Both the position numbers and the translations under genes were made by a program. 48,272 bases of DNA from Enterobacter wuhouensis (GTDB taxonomy: Bacteria; Pseudomonadota; Gammaproteobacteria; Enterobacterales; Enterobacteriaceae), in assembly GCF_004331265.1 (NCBI RefSeq), contig NZ_SJOO01000018.1, positions 1-48,272 on the forward strand, in the 5' to 3' direction. The notes under the pieces were generated by a model. The model was not told the origin of the DNA, did not search any database, and saw nothing but the letters and a program-made list of their open reading frames with translations. Of the stretch, positions 24,532 through 33,910 are shown piece after piece. The number at the start of each line of letters is the position of its first letter. The stretch's first letter is position 1.

Positions 24532-25262
24532 TACTGACGCGCTTCCTGCATCAGGCGCTTCATCTCGGATACCGCCTCTTTCAGGCCGCTCATTACCGCG
24601 CGGCCAATAATGGCGTGGCCGATGTTCAGCTCGTGCATTTCCGGCAGCGCGGCAATGGCCTTCACGTTGTGGTAGGTGAGGCCGTGACCGGCGTTGACCT
24701 TCAGGCCCAGGCTTGCCGCGTAGGTGGCCGCTTTGGCGATACGCTCCAGCTCTTTCGCCTGTTCGGCGTCGTTTTCAGCATCGGCATAGCAGCCGGTGTG
24801 GATTTCGATATACGGCGCGCCCACGTCGGCCGCCGCTTTAATCTGGGCGAAATCGGCGTCGATAAACAGAGAAACCAGGATACCGGCATCCGCCAGACGT
24901 TTGCAGGCATCGCGCATTTTGTCGAGCTGCCCGGCCACATCCAGACCGCCTTCGGTGGTCACTTCCTGACGTTTTTCCGGCACCAGGCAGCAGAAGTGCG
25001 GCTTAGTTTCGCAGGCAATGGTCAACATCTCTTCGGTGACCGCCATCTCAAGATTCATACGGGTGTCCAGCGTCTGACGCAGAATGCGCACGTCGCGATC
25101 GGTGATGTGGCGACGGTCTTCACGCAGGTGAACGGTGATGCCGTCGGCGCCAGCCTGCTCGGCAATAAACGCCGCCTGAACCGGATCGGGATACGCCGTG
25201 CCGCGCGCGTTACGCAGCGTGGCGATATGATCGATGTTGACGCCTAACAGTAATTCAGCCAT
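24531..25262 (-). CDS. pdxJ: Pyridoxine 5'-phosphate synthase
   Basis: PdxJ joins 1-deoxyxylulose 5-phosphate and 3-amino-2-oxopropyl phosphate to form pyridoxine 5'-phosphate, the last ring-forming step of vitamin B6 synthesis. It is a 243-residue TIM barrel beginning LLGVNIDHIATLRNARGT, with the conserved HLREDRRHI (near 46-54) and NAGHGL (near 195). It lies 33 bp downstream of recO and overlaps acpS by one base. PLP is the cofactor of GlyA, also in this window. Confidence 0.98.
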   Translation of the reverse strand: MAELLLGVNIDHIATLRNARGTAYPDPVQAAFIAEQAGADGITVHLREDRRHITDRDVRILRQTLDTRMNLEMAVTEEMLTIACETKPHFCCLVPEKRQEVTTEGGLDVAGQLDKMRDACKRLADAGILVSLFIDADFAQIKAAADVGAPYIEIHTGCYADAENDAEQAKELERIAKAATYAASLGLKVNAGHGLTYHNVKAIAALPEMHELNIGHAIIGRAVMSGLKEAVSEMKRLMQEARQ

Positions 25263-25295
25263 GACAATCCTCGGTTTTCTTTTCGATTCTGTGGT

Positions 25296-26003
25296 CTAAC
25301 GTTTCGGCACAAACTGCCTGAATAATTCGCGGCTCTTTAAGGGCTTGCCGCCAAGATACGGCTTGAGGGCAATCCGGGTAAAGCGTTTTGCTGCGCGCAG
25401 GGTGTCCAGATCGGGAAACTCGCGTTCATACAGCGCCCGGAGCTGGCGACCGGTAAAAGTGCTGTTGTCTATCACGATACTGGCAATGAAACCCTTTTCT
25501 TCGCGGTAGCGGTAGGTCATGGTGTCTTCTACCTCGTCCCCGCTGCCCGCACAGTGCAGAAAATCAACGCCGTAACCCAGGTGTCCCAGCAGCGCCAGCT
25601 CAAAACGACGCAAGGCGGGTTCGGGCGTGCCGGTTGCGCCAGCCAGCGCCTGGATACAGTGCAGATAATCGAAGAAAAGTTCAGAGAAGCGGGTCTCATG
25701 TTCAAGAACCCGAGAGATGAGTTCGTTGACGTACAGACCGCTGTAGAGCGTGATGCCAGAAAGGGGAAGCGCCAGAGAGACGGCTTCGGCACTGCGCAGG
25801 GTTTTAACTTCCCCTCGCCCGCCAAAGCGAACCAGCAGCGGCGTGAAAGGCTGTAGGGCACCTTTCAGATTAGAACGTTTGGAACGTGCGCCTTTCGCAA
25901 CAAGGCGCACGCGGCCCGACTCTTCCGTGAAGACGTCCAGCATCAGGCTGGTTTCGCTCCAGGGACGACTATGGAGAACGAAGGCACGCTGCCAACCTTC
26001 CAT
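25296..26003 (-). CDS. recO: DNA repair protein RecO
   Basis: RecO works with RecR to load RecA on SSB-coated single-stranded DNA and anneals complementary strands. The 235 residues comprise an N-terminal OB fold (MEGWQRAFVLHSRPWSE onward) and a helical C-terminal part. E. coli RecO has 242 residues; this copy stops about seven residues short, right after RQFVPKR, which affects only the tail. It follows era by 17 bp. Confidence 0.96.
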   Translation of the reverse strand: MEGWQRAFVLHSRPWSETSLMLDVFTEESGRVRLVAKGARSKRSNLKGALQPFTPLLVRFGGRGEVKTLRSAEAVSLALPLSGITLYSGLYVNELISRVLEHETRFSELFFDYLHCIQALAGATGTPEPALRRFELALLGHLGYGVDFLHCAGSGDEVEDTMTYRYREEKGFIASIVIDNSTFTGRQLRALYEREFPDLDTLRAAKRFTRIALKPYLGGKPLKSRELFRQFVPKR

Positions 26004-26020
26004 ATGCTCGTCGTCTTGCG

Positions 26021-26926
26021 TTACTGATCTTCGCCGTAACCGAGGCTGCGCAGAGCACGCTCATCATCGGCCCAGCCAGATTTCACTTTCACCCACAGTT
26101 CGAGGTGAACCGGCGCTTCGAACATGTCCATCATGTCCTTACGGGCTTCAATACCGATGGTTTTGATCTTGGCCCCTTTGTTGCCGATCACCATCTTCTT
26201 CTGCCCTTCACGCTCAACGAGGATCAGGCCATTGATGTCATAGCCACCGCGCTCGTTGCTCTGGAAACGCTCGATCTCCACCGTCACAGAGTACGGCAGT
26301 TCAGCGCCCAGGAAACGCATCAGCTTTTCACGAATGATTTCAGAGGCCATGAAGCGCTGGGAGCGGTCGGTGACGTACTCTTCCGGGAAGTGATGAATCG
26401 CTTCCGGCAGGTGCTTACGCACGATGCTCGCAATGGTGTCGACGTTCAGACCGGTCTCTGCAGATAGCGGGACGATATCGAGGAAGTTCATCTGGCTGCC
26501 CAGCCACTGCAGATGAGGCAGCAGGTCGGCTTTTTCCTGGACGTTGTCCACTTTGTTGACGGCCAGGATCACCGGCGTTTTGCCATCGCGCAATTTGTTC
26601 AACACCATTTCGTCGTCCGGCGTCCAGCGGGTGCCTTCCACAACGAAAATGACCAGCTCTACGTCGCCGATTGAGCTGCTCGCCGCCTTATTCATCAGGC
26701 GGTTGATGGCGCGCTTCTCTTCCATATGCAGGCCCGGGGTATCGACGTAGATCGCCTGATACGCGCCTTCAGTATGAATACCGACGATGCGGTGACGCGT
26801 GGTCTGCGCCTTACGCGAGGTGATCGAAATCTTCTGCCCGAGCAGATTATTCAGCAGGGTGGATTTGCCGACGTTCGGACGTCCGACGATGGCAATAAAT
26901 CCGCAATAGTTTTTTTCTTCGCTCAT
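26021..26926 (-). CDS. era: GTPase Era
   Basis: Era is an essential GTPase that binds the 3' end of 16S rRNA and assists 30S assembly. The 301 residues show the G1 motif GRPNVGKS (15-22), G3 DTPGLH, G4 NKVD, and a C-terminal KH RNA-binding domain (about 200-301) containing VIGNKGAKIKTIG. The start overlaps the end of rnc by 4 bp (ATGA), the usual coupling of these two genes. Confidence 0.99.
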   Translation of the reverse strand: MSEEKNYCGFIAIVGRPNVGKSTLLNNLLGQKISITSRKAQTTRHRIVGIHTEGAYQAIYVDTPGLHMEEKRAINRLMNKAASSSIGDVELVIFVVEGTRWTPDDEMVLNKLRDGKTPVILAVNKVDNVQEKADLLPHLQWLGSQMNFLDIVPLSAETGLNVDTIASIVRKHLPEAIHHFPEEYVTDRSQRFMASEIIREKLMRFLGAELPYSVTVEIERFQSNERGGYDINGLILVEREGQKKMVIGNKGAKIKTIGIEARKDMMDMFEAPVHLELWVKVKSGWADDERALRSLGYGEDQ

Positions 26927-27603
26927 TCCAGCTCCAGCATTTTCAACGCCTGTTCGGCGGCAGCCTGTTCCGCCTTGCGACGGCTAGAACCTGTGCCAAC
27001 CACCGGTTCACTCAGGCCACTGACCTGGCAATGGATGGTAAATTCCTGATCGTGCGCTTCGCCACGCACCTGTACCACCAGATAAGATGGCAGCGGCAGA
27101 TGGCGACCCTGCAGATATTCCTGCAGACGCGTTTTCGGATCTTTTTGTTTATCGCCCGGACTGATTTCGTCCAGACGGCTCTGATACCAGTTCAGGATCA
27201 GCTTTTCTACGCTCTGGATATCGCTGTCCAGGAACACGCCGCCGATTAACGCTTCGACCGTATCGGCAAGAATAGATTCACGACGGAAGCCGCCGCTTTT
27301 CAGTTCACCAGGCCCAAGGCGCAGGCATTCGCCGAGTTCAAATTCGCGTGCGATTTCCGCAAGGGTATTACCCCTTACCAGCGTGGCGCGCATGCGGCTC
27401 ATATCACCTTCGTCCACTCGCGGGAAACGATGATAAAGCGCATTAGCAATCACGAAACTTAAAATAGAGTCACCCAGAAACTCGAGGCGCTCATTATGCT
27501 TGCTGCTGGCGCTGCGGTGGGTTAATGCCTGTTGCAATAATTCCTGATGTTGAAAAGTGTAGCCCAGCTTCCGTTGAAGCCGATTAATTACGATGGGGTT
27601 CAT
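26923..27603 (-). CDS. rnc: Ribonuclease III
   Basis: RNase III cuts double-stranded RNA and processes rRNA precursors. The 226 residues have the nuclease signature NERLEFLGDSIL (37-48), which includes Glu38 and Asp45, and a C-terminal double-stranded RNA-binding domain ending in RKAEQAAAEQALKMLELE. The ATG at 27603 (MNPIVINRLQ) matches the E. coli start; an upstream in-frame start 28 codons earlier lies inside the regulatory stem-loop and is rejected. The leader carries a stem-loop likely to be cut by RNase III itself. Confidence 0.98.
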   Translation of the reverse strand: MNPIVINRLQRKLGYTFQHQELLQQALTHRSASSKHNERLEFLGDSILSFVIANALYHRFPRVDEGDMSRMRATLVRGNTLAEIAREFELGECLRLGPGELKSGGFRRESILADTVEALIGGVFLDSDIQSVEKLILNWYQSRLDEISPGDKQKDPKTRLQEYLQGRHLPLPSYLVVQVRGEAHDQEFTIHCQVSGLSEPVVGTGSSRRKAEQAAAEQALKMLELE

Positions 27604-27636
27604 GCGATACCAATAGATAAATGCGTCAAAAATGCA

Positions 27637-27679
27637 GCACACGAAACCGACCTGAGAAAACCAACGCGGTTTCGTGTGC
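27637..27679 (-). promoter_or_regulatory. RNase III autoregulatory stem-loop in the rnc leader
   Basis: GCACACGAAACCG (27637-27649) and CGGTTTCGTGTGC (27667-27679) form a perfect 13-bp stem with a 17-nt loop, 33 bp upstream of the rnc start. In E. coli RNase III cuts such a stem in its own leader and destabilises the mRNA. A -10-like TAGAAT (complement of 27721-27726) would place the transcript start just upstream of the stem. Confidence 0.8.
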
Positions 27680-27780
27680 CGTGGCACCCTTGCAGGGCCA
27701 ACCTTAAACTTCGGGGGAATATTCTATACACAACGACAGGGGATGTCGTTAGTTCAAAGAGATTTATCGCCGAAATAATT

Positions 27781-27810
27781 CACGTAGCCACAAATATTTG
27801 CGGCTACGTG
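27781..27810 (-). terminator. Long palindrome after lepB, probable terminator or processing site
   Basis: A 30-bp near-perfect palindrome, CACGTAGCC...GGCTACGTG, with only one unmatched base pair across the whole length. It starts 15 bp past the lepB stop. On the minus strand it is followed by AATTATTT, a weak U-tract, so it may end lepA-lepB transcription or protect the 3' end. Confidence 0.55.
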
Positions 27811-27825
27811 TTCAATTATTGAGAA

Positions 27826-28800
27826 TTAATGGATTCCGCCAATACGACTCAGGCGAACACCGGTCGGCCATTCGCCTTCCTGCTTCTCAAAACTCATCCA
27901 GATTGCGGTCGCTTTACCCACCAGATTCGCTTCCGGCACAAAGCCCCAGTAACGGCTGTCCGCGGAGTTATCGCGGTTATCACCCATCATGAAGTAGTGT
28001 CCCGGCGGTACAATCCAGCTGGCCAGCTGTTGACCCGGCTGTTTGTAATACATACCCAGCTGATCCTGCGCGATTGGCACGGTCAGAATACGGTGCGTAA
28101 CATCACCCAGCGTCTCTTTGCGTTCAGTCAGACGAATACCGTTGTCTTTGGTTTCGTCTTTCGGTACCTGGAAGAAACCGCTGGTCGCTTCACCGCCGTT
28201 ACGACGGGCAAAGGTCTGCACAAAATCACTTGGCTCAACGTTTGAGTAGGTGATTGGCAGCGCATTTCCGCATGCCGTACCGGAGCTGCAGCCTGGCTGT
28301 ACGGTCACTTCTTTGGCAACCGGATCGTAGGTGACTTTATCACCCGGCAGGCCAACCGCACGCTTGATGTAGTCAAGGCGCGGATCTTCCGGATATTTAA
28401 ACACCACGATGTCGCCACGTTTCGGATGACCCGTTTCGATCAGCGTTTTCTGATAGATCGGATCTTTAATGCCGTAGGCAAACTTCTCCACCAGAATAAA
28501 ATCGCCAATCAGCAGCGTTGGCATCATTGAGCCTGACGGGATCTGGAAAGGTTCGTAAATAAACGAACGCACCACCAGAACGATCGCCAGCACCGGGAAC
28601 ACCGATGCCCCTGTCTCCAGCCAGCCCGGTTTCGGGCCGACTTTCTTCAGGGTTTTCGCATCCAGCCCATCGCCAGTTGCTGCCTGCGCGGCAGCCTGAC
28701 GCTCACGGCGTTTTGGCGCGAAGATAAACTTATCCAGACACCACAGCAGACCCGTCACCAGGGTAGCGATGACCAGGATCAGGGCAAACATGTTCGCCAT
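27826..28800 (-). CDS. lepB: Signal peptidase I
   Basis: LepB removes signal peptides from exported proteins on the periplasmic face of the inner membrane. The 324 residues have two N-terminal membrane segments (about 4-22 and 62-80) and the serine/lysine dyad: Ser91 in IPSGSMMPTL and Lys146 in YIKRAVG. The later family motif GDNRDNSADSRYWG is intact. It follows lepA by 16 bp in one operon. Confidence 0.99.
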   Translation of the reverse strand: MANMFALILVIATLVTGLLWCLDKFIFAPKRRERQAAAQAATGDGLDAKTLKKVGPKPGWLETGASVFPVLAIVLVVRSFIYEPFQIPSGSMMPTLLIGDFILVEKFAYGIKDPIYQKTLIETGHPKRGDIVVFKYPEDPRLDYIKRAVGLPGDKVTYDPVAKEVTVQPGCSSGTACGNALPITYSNVEPSDFVQTFARRNGGEATSGFFQVPKDETKDNGIRLTERKETLGDVTHRILTVPIAQDQLGMYYKQPGQQLASWIVPPGHYFMMGDNRDNSADSRYWGFVPEANLVGKATAIWMSFEKQEGEWPTGVRLSRIGGIH

Positions 28801-28816
28801 GCCAACTCCTTAAAGG

Positions 28817-30616
<1,800 letters not shown>

Positions 30617-30778
30617 ATAGTTAAATAATTATGCCTTACGAATTCCTGGAGGCCGCTGTTCTTAGCCTGACGTTTTTCAGTGCGAAAACGCAGCATTCTA
30701 CACTACATCCCCGCAACCTGGAAATGCACTTAGAGCCAAGCATAGCGCGAAGAAACGGCGTTTTCTTTTTTGAGACGT

Positions 30779-30810
30779 AAATAATGATAAAGCCCGGTGG
30801 ATCACCGGGC
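30779..30810 (-). terminator. Terminator of the rpoE-rse operon, overlapping the rseC stop codon
   Basis: On the minus strand GCCCGGTG-ATC-CACCGGGC forms an 8-bp stem followed by TTTATCATTATTT. The TGA stop codon of rseC (30802-30804) lies inside the stem-loop. Confidence 0.75.
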
Positions 30811-31278
30811 CTCAGAAGAGAGTGTTTCAACGCGAAGCTGGTCAGGTGCCAGCGCGACGCTAAGAATAACGGGCTGCCATTCCTCACGAGCAGCGAGCTT
30901 GGGCGATAAGCCCTTCGCAAGCCAAAATCCGCCCACTCCCCCCAGTGCGGCCCCGCACATCGCAGCCGCATCGGTAGCAAAAAGCATCTGGAAAATGCCA
31001 CCCATCACAAACAGGCCCACCAGCGGGGAGAGATAAACCAGCACGGCGGAGGTCAGCAGGCTGCCTTCGGCAATGCCCAGTTCGACCTTCTGCCCTGCCA
31101 CCAGCGGCTGTTCGCTCGGCACGGCGATCGTATGCGAGGTTTGCGGCCCGAGTTTATTCAGTACGCGACTGCCGCAACCGGCTCTGGACGCACAGCTATT
31201 GCAAGATGCTTTAACATCGCAGCTCACCAGCGCTATGCCATCCTGCCAGGAGACAACCGTGGCCCACTCTTTGATCAT
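30802..31278 (-). CDS. rseC: SoxR-reducing / sigma-E regulatory protein RseC
   Basis: RseC is an inner-membrane protein linked to reduction of the SoxR iron-sulfur cluster and, weakly, to sigma-E control. The 158 residues begin with a cytosolic Cys-rich segment (CDVKASCNSCASRAGC, about 20-35) that could bind a metal or cluster, followed by two membrane segments (about 75-95 and 98-120). E. coli RseC has 159 residues. The start overlaps rseB by 4 bp (ATGA). The stop codon lies within the operon terminator. Confidence 0.95.
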   Translation of the reverse strand: MIKEWATVVSWQDGIALVSCDVKASCNSCASRAGCGSRVLNKLGPQTSHTIAVPSEQPLVAGQKVELGIAEGSLLTSAVLVYLSPLVGLFVMGGIFQMLFATDAAAMCGAALGGVGGFWLAKGLSPKLAAREEWQPVILSVALAPDQLRVETLSSEAR

Positions 31279-32228
31279 TGCGCCGCCCTGAATTTAATAC
31301 TGTCGGAAATACGCTTAGCCGTCTGCGGCGGCAATTCCCCAACGATGGTGATCTCAGCGTTGTCGCGAACCGTCGTACTCACCGTCCGACGCCCGGTACG
31401 AAGCATTTGTTCAGAACTGTTTGCCGAGGCGCGATTGATGTTCACCGAGAAGCTGAACAAGCCATCGGAATAAAGACGGGATTCAACCGGCGTTTCAATC
31501 GTTGGCAACTGACGGCGGCTGCTGGAGACTTCGCTAAACCCTTGCGGGATCCAGGAGGGTACCCAGTTGAAATTCACGGAATCACCGGCCGGTACGGAAA
31601 GCAGCGGCGGCAGGCTGGCTTTGGCCAAGTTCTGCATGCTGTTGCCAACCTGATTGTTGACGGAGAAAGAGATTACGCGGAACTGCTCCAGCGTTTCGCC
31701 GTCACGATCCAGCAAATCAACGCGCATCGGCAGCTTGGTTTCTGCGTCGATCCAGACGATATAGCTATAGCGCGTTCCGTCACGGGCAACCACACGGATC
31801 ACTTCGCACAATCTGTCCGCGATACGCGTACGGCCTACCGAGATAAAATCGTAGTAAGGACCGAGGCGTTTGAAGTCGGTGTAGATAAGAGATGGCAAGG
31901 AATCGACGATATAGTCGCCATTCAGCGTGAAAGGCTCAAGGCCTGGCTCGAAATAGCTGATTTCGTTACCGCGCTGGACAACTTCCCGGCGCGGGCCATC
32001 CATCTGTAAAAGCTGGGCGAGAGGCTGGTTATCAAGACGCGCATGGCGATAACGTAACGACTCTACGCCCTGCTTGTTAATGCTGATAAATGCCAACTCG
32101 TAATTGAGTGACTGGCTGGCCAGATTCATTTGCTGCAACAACGCCCCGGATGAAACATCAGCCGAGGCGTTGGCAGAGAAGAACAGGCTACCCGCCATCA
32201 GAGACATGGCGAACCAAAGTTGCTTCAT
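31275..32228 (-). CDS. rseB: Sigma-E regulatory protein RseB
   Basis: RseB is a periplasmic protein that binds the RseA periplasmic domain and shields it from DegS; lipopolysaccharide intermediates release it. The 317 residues start with a signal peptide (cleavage after ANASA, about residue 23), followed by the lipoprotein-carrier-like N-terminal domain and a smaller C-terminal domain. The start overlaps the rseA stop by one base and the end overlaps rseC by four, so the genes are tightly coupled. Confidence 0.97.
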   Translation of the reverse strand: MKQLWFAMSLMAGSLFFSANASADVSSGALLQQMNLASQSLNYELAFISINKQGVESLRYRHARLDNQPLAQLLQMDGPRREVVQRGNEISYFEPGLEPFTLNGDYIVDSLPSLIYTDFKRLGPYYDFISVGRTRIADRLCEVIRVVARDGTRYSYIVWIDAETKLPMRVDLLDRDGETLEQFRVISFSVNNQVGNSMQNLAKASLPPLLSVPAGDSVNFNWVPSWIPQGFSEVSSSRRQLPTIETPVESRLYSDGLFSFSVNINRASANSSEQMLRTGRRTVSTTVRDNAEITIVGELPPQTAKRISDSIKFRAAQ

Positions 32229-32878
32229 TACTGCGATTGCGTTCCTAAAGTTTGGTTTCCTGGCACCTGCACAGCAGCCTGCTGGGTTTGTGCCTGCTCA
32301 AACTGAAGCTGTTCAGAGTGCAGACGACGCTGCAACTCATAATCCTGCAACATCGCATTAATGCGACGGCGCTGCTCCTGAACCTGCTGCTGCTGGCCGC
32401 CGCTTGCGGAAGCATCAGCCGGTACGCCCAGGCTAACCGGGCTGGCTTTGCCCATCATCGGCAGTGTATTGAACACTGGCGCTTCTGGCTGCTGATTAGT
32501 TTCAGACTGAGTATTATAGTGCTGGACGCCAACGATAACTGCAAGCGATACGCATGCAGCCACGCCCATTTGGGTAAGCTGGCTGGCCCAAGGACGCACC
32601 TTATGCCAGAACGGCATTTTCTGCCACTGGTGAGGCGCGGGTTGAGCTTCAGGAATCAGCGGAGTGGTCTGATGAACGGGTTCGTTCTCAATTGCCGCCA
32701 TCACACGGGCTGAGATATCGAAATGGAGAACCTCGCCAGTGTCACCGCGTAGGGTGTCACGGATGAGATGGTAGCTCTCCCAGGTCTCTTGCATTTCGGG
32801 AGAATGAGACAGCTCATTGAGGAGCTCACTATCCAGCGTTTCACCATCCATTAAAGCGGAAAGTTTTTCTTTCTGCAT
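32228..32878 (-). CDS. rseA: Anti-sigma-E factor RseA
   Basis: RseA holds sigma-E at the inner membrane. The ATG at 32878 (MQKEKLSALMDGETLD) gives 216 residues, as in E. coli; a longer frame upstream is rejected. The N-terminal anti-sigma domain (1-90) is followed by one membrane helix (about 101-118) and a periplasmic tail. The DegS cleavage site Val148-Ser149 (ASPVSLG) and the Gln-rich stretch that occludes RseP (QQQQVQEQ, QFEQAQTQQ) are preserved, so regulated proteolysis should work as in E. coli. The start lies 31 bp past the rpoE stop. Confidence 0.98.
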   Translation of the reverse strand: MQKEKLSALMDGETLDSELLNELSHSPEMQETWESYHLIRDTLRGDTGEVLHFDISARVMAAIENEPVHQTTPLIPEAQPAPHQWQKMPFWHKVRPWASQLTQMGVAACVSLAVIVGVQHYNTQSETNQQPEAPVFNTLPMMGKASPVSLGVPADASASGGQQQQVQEQRRRINAMLQDYELQRRLHSEQLQFEQAQTQQAAVQVPGNQTLGTQSQ

Positions 32879-32909
32879 GCCTAATACCTTTTCCAGTATC
32901 CCGCTATCG

Positions 32910-33485
32910 TCAACGCCTGATAAGCGGTTGAACTTTATTATCAATAGCTTCTCGCGCACGGAAGATTCGTGAACGCACCGTGCCGACCGGACAATCCATA
33001 ATAGCCGCTATCTCTTCATAGCTTAGGCCATCCAGCTCCCGTAACGTAATTGCCATGCGTAAATCTTCCGGGAGCGACTCGATCGTGCGAAAAACAATCT
33101 GTCTCAGTTCTTCTGACAACATTAAGTTCTCAGGGTTCGAAATTTCTTTCAACGCGCCGCCGCTTTCGAAGTTTTCGGCGTCGATTGCGTCCACATCACT
33201 TGAAGGCGGACGACGGCCCTGAGCGACCAGATAATTCTTTGCTGTATTCACCGCAATACGGTACAGCCAGGTATAAAAAGCGCTATCTCCCCGGAACGAA
33301 TCCAGCGCACGATAGGCCTTAATAAAAGACTCTTGTACCACATCAGGCACATCGCCTGACGGGACATAGCGGGAAACCAGGCTCGCCACCTTATGCTGGT
33401 AGCGTACCACCAGTAGGTTAAAGGCTTTCTGATCTCCCTTCTGGACCCGTTCAACCAGGACCTGGTCCGTTAACTGCTCGCTCAT
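32910..33485 (-). CDS. rpoE: RNA polymerase sigma-E factor
   Basis: RpoE is the ECF sigma factor for envelope stress. The 191 residues start at ATG 33485 (MSEQLTDQVL), which matches E. coli; the longer frame is rejected. Region 2 (about 20-90; DVVQESFIKAYRAL, the -10 contact) and region 4 (about 130-185; LRELDGLSYEEIAAIM, the -35 contact) are intact. A sigma-E type promoter upstream indicates autoregulation. The leader gene rseD, which in E. coli is translated into this start, is broken here. Confidence 0.99.
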   Translation of the reverse strand: MSEQLTDQVLVERVQKGDQKAFNLLVVRYQHKVASLVSRYVPSGDVPDVVQESFIKAYRALDSFRGDSAFYTWLYRIAVNTAKNYLVAQGRRPPSSDVDAIDAENFESGGALKEISNPENLMLSEELRQIVFRTIESLPEDLRMAITLRELDGLSYEEIAAIMDCPVGTVRSRIFRAREAIDNKVQPLIRR

Positions 33486-33638
33486 CCGAGGTAATGTCTC
33501 CCCAAACCTAAATTCCACGCGTTATCGAAACGCCACTCTTAAAAACCGCACTTTGAGCAAGCACCGGGTTAGAGTGTCTGTTCTTCAATAAGTTCCGTCA
33601 CGCCTTTGTTTTTGTTCATCGCGCCGCAGACCGTTCAT
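33482..33638 (-). pseudogene. rseD: Decayed rpoE leader gene rseD
   Basis: The frame from ATG 33638 reads MNGLRRDEQKQRRDGTY, then meets TGA (33585-33587). The same frame continues open for 20 codons and ends at TAA. In the frame that would end by overlapping the rpoE ATG, the remnant EWRFDNAWNLGLGRHYLG is still readable. As I recall the E. coli leader peptide, it has 51 residues and runs unbroken to the rpoE start. Relative to it this copy has a nonsense codon at 18 and a one-base gain further on. The DNA may be kept only because the sigma-E promoter lies inside it. The comparison is from memory. Confidence 0.55.
33569..33596 (-). promoter_or_regulatory. Sigma-E promoter of rpoE
   Basis: On the minus strand GGAACTT (33590-33596) and TCTAA (33569-33573) are separated by 16 bp, the sigma-E -35/-10 pattern, and would start a leader of about 78 nt before the rpoE ATG. 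An upstream TATAAT (complement of 33647-33652) may serve a sigma-70 promoter. The rest of the 425-bp rpoE-nadB spacer holds only the rseD remnant and the nadB operator; I see nothing else in about 33655-33885. Confidence 0.8.
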
Positions 33639-33886
33639 TTTCTCTCATTATATGTCTGTTCACGATACGTACCCACTTTCTGGCAAGAAACATCTATTTT
33701 CCCGTGAGAAGAGTAACGCAACACGGGCTTTATTTCACCACATAATCTGAAGCTAACGATCTGCTTCGCAAAATATTTTCGTTCTTTTACGTCATTTTAA
33801 TCCTCTGCAATAAGTTTAGTCACCGCAACGCTGAGCAAAAAAATGCGTGCGATATCTCGCATTACGGTGCTATTCTGGCCAAACAC

Positions 33887-33904
33887 TGTTTAGTAAATTA
33901 AACA
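33887..33904 (+). promoter_or_regulatory. NadR operator of nadB
   Basis: TGTTTA-GTAAAT-TAAACA is a perfect 18-bp palindrome matching the NadR (NAD repressor) box. It ends 6 bp before the nadB ATG, so bound NadR would block transcription or its start. This ties nadB to the NAD level. Confidence 0.88.
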
Positions 33905-33910
33905 AACATC

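Noticed and set aside
30636..31001. A 121-codon frame upstream of lepA
   Set aside because: It overlaps rseC in another frame and the operon terminator; the peptide has no recognisable features.
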